Shown in pieces: positions 62,390 through 64,000 of a stretch of 64,000 nucleotides of DNA (the first letter of the stretch is position 1; the number at the start of each line of letters is the position of its first letter). Made by a program: the position numbers and the translations under genes. The notes beneath the pieces are model-generated. The model was not told where the DNA came from, did not search any database, and saw only the letters and a program-made list of their open reading frames with translations. Source of the DNA: Amycolatopsis cihanbeyliensis (GTDB lineage Bacteria; Actinomycetota; Actinomycetes; Mycobacteriales; Pseudonocardiaceae); NCBI RefSeq assembly GCF_006715045.1, contig NZ_VFML01000001.1, positions 3,626,501 to 3,690,500 of the forward strand, written 5' to 3'.

Positions 62390-64000
62390 AGCTGCCGCTG
62401 GCGGGCAAGGCCGAGGCCCGTGCATGGGCCGGAACCACCGTGCGGGAGAACAAGGCCGGCTTCGCCGCGGTGATCGGGCTGTTCGCGCTGGCGACCGTCG
62501 CCGGGCTGGCCGGGCCACAGATCCTCGGCCTGCTGGTGGACGCGGTGTCCGGCGGGGGCGGCACGGCGCGGGTCGACCTGCTGGCCGCGGCCTTCGTGCT
62601 GTTGCTGCTGGTGCAGGCCGGGCTGAAGCGGCAGGCGAGGGTGCACGCCGGGGTACTCGGCGAGCGGGTGCTGGCGCGGACAAGGGAGTCGTTCGTGGCG
62701 CAGTCGTTGCGGCTGCCGCTGGGCACGGTGGAGGCCGCGGGCACCGGCGACCTGCTCAGCAGGGCGACCTCGGACATCGACCGGGTCGACCACGCCACCC
62801 GCAACGCCGCCCCGGAGATCCTGGTCGCCGCGGTCACCGTGCTGCTCACCGTCGGGGCCATGATCATCACCTCCCCGCTGCTGGCGCTCGGGCTGCTGGT
62901 CGCGGTGGCGGTGCTGGTGGTGCCCACCCGGTGGTACTGGAAACGCTCACCCGAGGTGATCGAGCGGATGCTGGCGAGCTGGGCGGACATCCGTTCCGAG
63001 CTGCACGAGACCGCGGAGGGTGCGCGCACGGCGGAGGCACTGGGGCTGGTGCACCGCCGGATCCGGCAGGGTGAACGATCGGTGGCGAGGGCGCTGCACC
63101 GGGAACGGCGGTTGCGGGCGCTCACCGTGCGGTGGCTTCCCTGGTTGGAGCTTTCGCACGCACTGCCGGTCGCGGCCATGCTGCTGCTGGGCGGCTGGGC
63201 CTACGCCGACGGGCTGGCCGGGCTGGGCACCATCACCACGATGGTGCTCTACGCGCAGGCCCTCTCCGCACCGCTGGACGAGGTGCTGTGGTGGGTGGAC
63301 GACCTGTTGATCTCCGGCACGGCGCTGCGCCGGGCGCTCGGGGTGTACACCCCCGCCGAACCGGAGCGGGTGCCGCGCCGGCCGTGCGGGCAGGACATCG
63401 AGCTACGCGGGGTGCGCTTCGGCTACTCCGCGGCCAGCGAGGTGCTGCACGGGATCGACCTGCGGGTGCCGCGCGGTGAGCGGCTGGCCATCGTCGGACC
63501 CTCCGGCGCGGGCAAGTCCACCCTGGCCAGGCTGCTGGCCGGGATCGCGGCACCGAGCGCGGGCTCGGTGACGATCGGCGGGGTCGAGGTGTCCGGGATG
63601 CCGGAGGATCTGCTGCGCGGCGAGGTCTTGCTGCTCACCCAGGAGCAGCACGTGTTCGCCGGGACGCTGCGGGACAACCTGGCACTGCCGGCGAGCGCGA
63701 CCGGCTGGACCGATGCCGAACTGCTCGAGGCGCTGGCCGCGGTCGGCGCGCGGGACTGGGCGGAGGGTCTCGCCGAGGGGCTGGACACCACGCTGGGCGC
63801 GGGGGCGCCGGCCGTACCGGCGGCGGTGGCCCAGCAGCTCGCGCTGGCCAGGGTGGTACTGGCCGATCCGCACACCCTGGTGCTGGACGAGGCGACGTCG
63901 TTGCTGGACACCGGGTCGGCGCGGGACTTGGAGCGCTCGCTGAACCGGGTGCTGGCCGGGCGCACGGTGATCGCCATCGCGCACCGGTTGCACACCGCGG
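62380..64000 (+). CDS. ABC exporter half, NBD without signature (partial)
   Basis: 540 residues visible; the gene continues past the window. ATG 62380 has GGAGGAG before it and lies inside the end of the first half. Six membrane helices in about 20-310. Nucleotide domain: Walker A G-P-S-G-A-G-K-S-T at about 374, Walker B L-V-L-D-E-A-T-S, switch His in A-I-A-H-R-L. The ABC signature is replaced by A-P-A-V-P-A-A-V-A-Q-Q. So this half supplies the ATP-binding side and the first half the signature side of the single complete site. Confidence 0.88.
   Translation, partial: MQLKLPLAGKAEARAWAGTTVRENKAGFAAVIGLFALATVAGLAGPQILGLLVDAVSGGGGTARVDLLAAAFVLLLLVQAGLKRQARVHAGVLGERVLARTRESFVAQSLRLPLGTVEAAGTGDLLSRATSDIDRVDHATRNAAPEILVAAVTVLLTVGAMIITSPLLALGLLVAVAVLVVPTRWYWKRSPEVIERMLASWADIRSELHETAEGARTAEALGLVHRRIRQGERSVARALHRERRLRALTVRWLPWLELSHALPVAAMLLLGGWAYADGLAGLGTITTMVLYAQALSAPLDEVLWWVDDLLISGTALRRALGVYTPAEPERVPRRPCGQDIELRGVRFGYSAASEVLHGIDLRVPRGERLAIVGPSGAGKSTLARLLAGIAAPSAGSVTIGGVEVSGMPEDLLRGEVLLLTQEQHVFAGTLRDNLALPASATGWTDAELLEALAAVGARDWAEGLAEGLDTTLGAGAPAVPAAVAQQLALARVVLADPHTLVLDEATSLLDTGSARDLERSLNRVLAGRTVIAIAHRLHTA

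Overview
The window looks like a chromosomal segment from a high-GC actinomycete, most likely of the family Pseudonocardiaceae (Amycolatopsis/Saccharomonospora type). Evidence: mycothiol synthase beside glnR; DUF3558 and WXG-type proteins; several XRE/DUF397-type genes; an actinobacterial sulfurtransferase cluster with a cysteine leader peptide; RsiG; a B. subtilis/Mtb-type PurF; and many leaderless starts (a TANNNT hexamer 6-7 nt before ATG/GTG). The genus is inference. I see no rRNA, tRNA, prophage or CRISPR. No gap without a gene exceeds about 290 bp.

Layout. 1-1615: leftward type VII secretion-like accessory operon (WXG protein cut by the window edge, DUF3558 lipoprotein, helical protein with a YxxxE tail). 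1748-7322: two leftward ABC-2 export modules, one with a NarL-type two-component system and one with a small XRE regulator. 7476-13481: mixed small genes (ECF sigma factor, subtilisin-inhibitor family protein, DUF6328, EamA transporter, DUF1963, SnoaL-like, RidA-like, secreted protein). 13760-17295: dus, a lipoprotein gene whose stop codon took an IS5-type insertion, and a diguanylate cyclase. 17475-24891: LytR-CpsA-Psr protein with a giant Pro-rich N-terminus, then phoU and pstSCAB with two PHO-box-like sites. 24903-30370: mshD, whose promoter lies in a 54-bp tandem repeat, glnR, an LmeA-like protein, and a thioredoxin-DUF4395-sulfurtransferase-DUF1416 cluster preceded by a cysteine attenuator peptide.

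30515-39703: small membrane peptide, nitrobindin-like protein, pabC, ygfZ, rsiG (c-di-GMP-responsive anti-sigma factor), asparaginase, DUF3073, a hydroxyacyl-CoA dehydrogenase, hydrolase and Gfo/Idh oxidoreductase, with two copies of a dispersed intergenic repeat. 39676-45193: tripartite tricarboxylate transporter tctCBA divergent from a CitA/CitB-type two-component system. 45337-48262: VanZ-like protein, GT87 mannosyltransferase, Uma2 protein, arfB. 48352-50986 and 58346-60655: purine genes purM, purF and purL around an island of XRE/DUF397/SAM-methyltransferase genes, a sterol-carrier family protein, a T7SS-associated protein and two GH25 lysozymes. 60734-64000: two half-transporters of a heterodimeric ABC exporter, the second cut by the window edge.

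The most interesting points are: the complementary loss of Walker A (first half) and the ABC signature (second half) in the terminal exporter, together with an in-frame TGA near its 5' end; the leaderless cysteine attenuator; RsiG with one canonical and one Gln-to-His c-di-GMP motif; the tandemly amplified mshD promoter related to a dispersed repeat; and an IS insertion that exactly re-creates the stop codon it hit.
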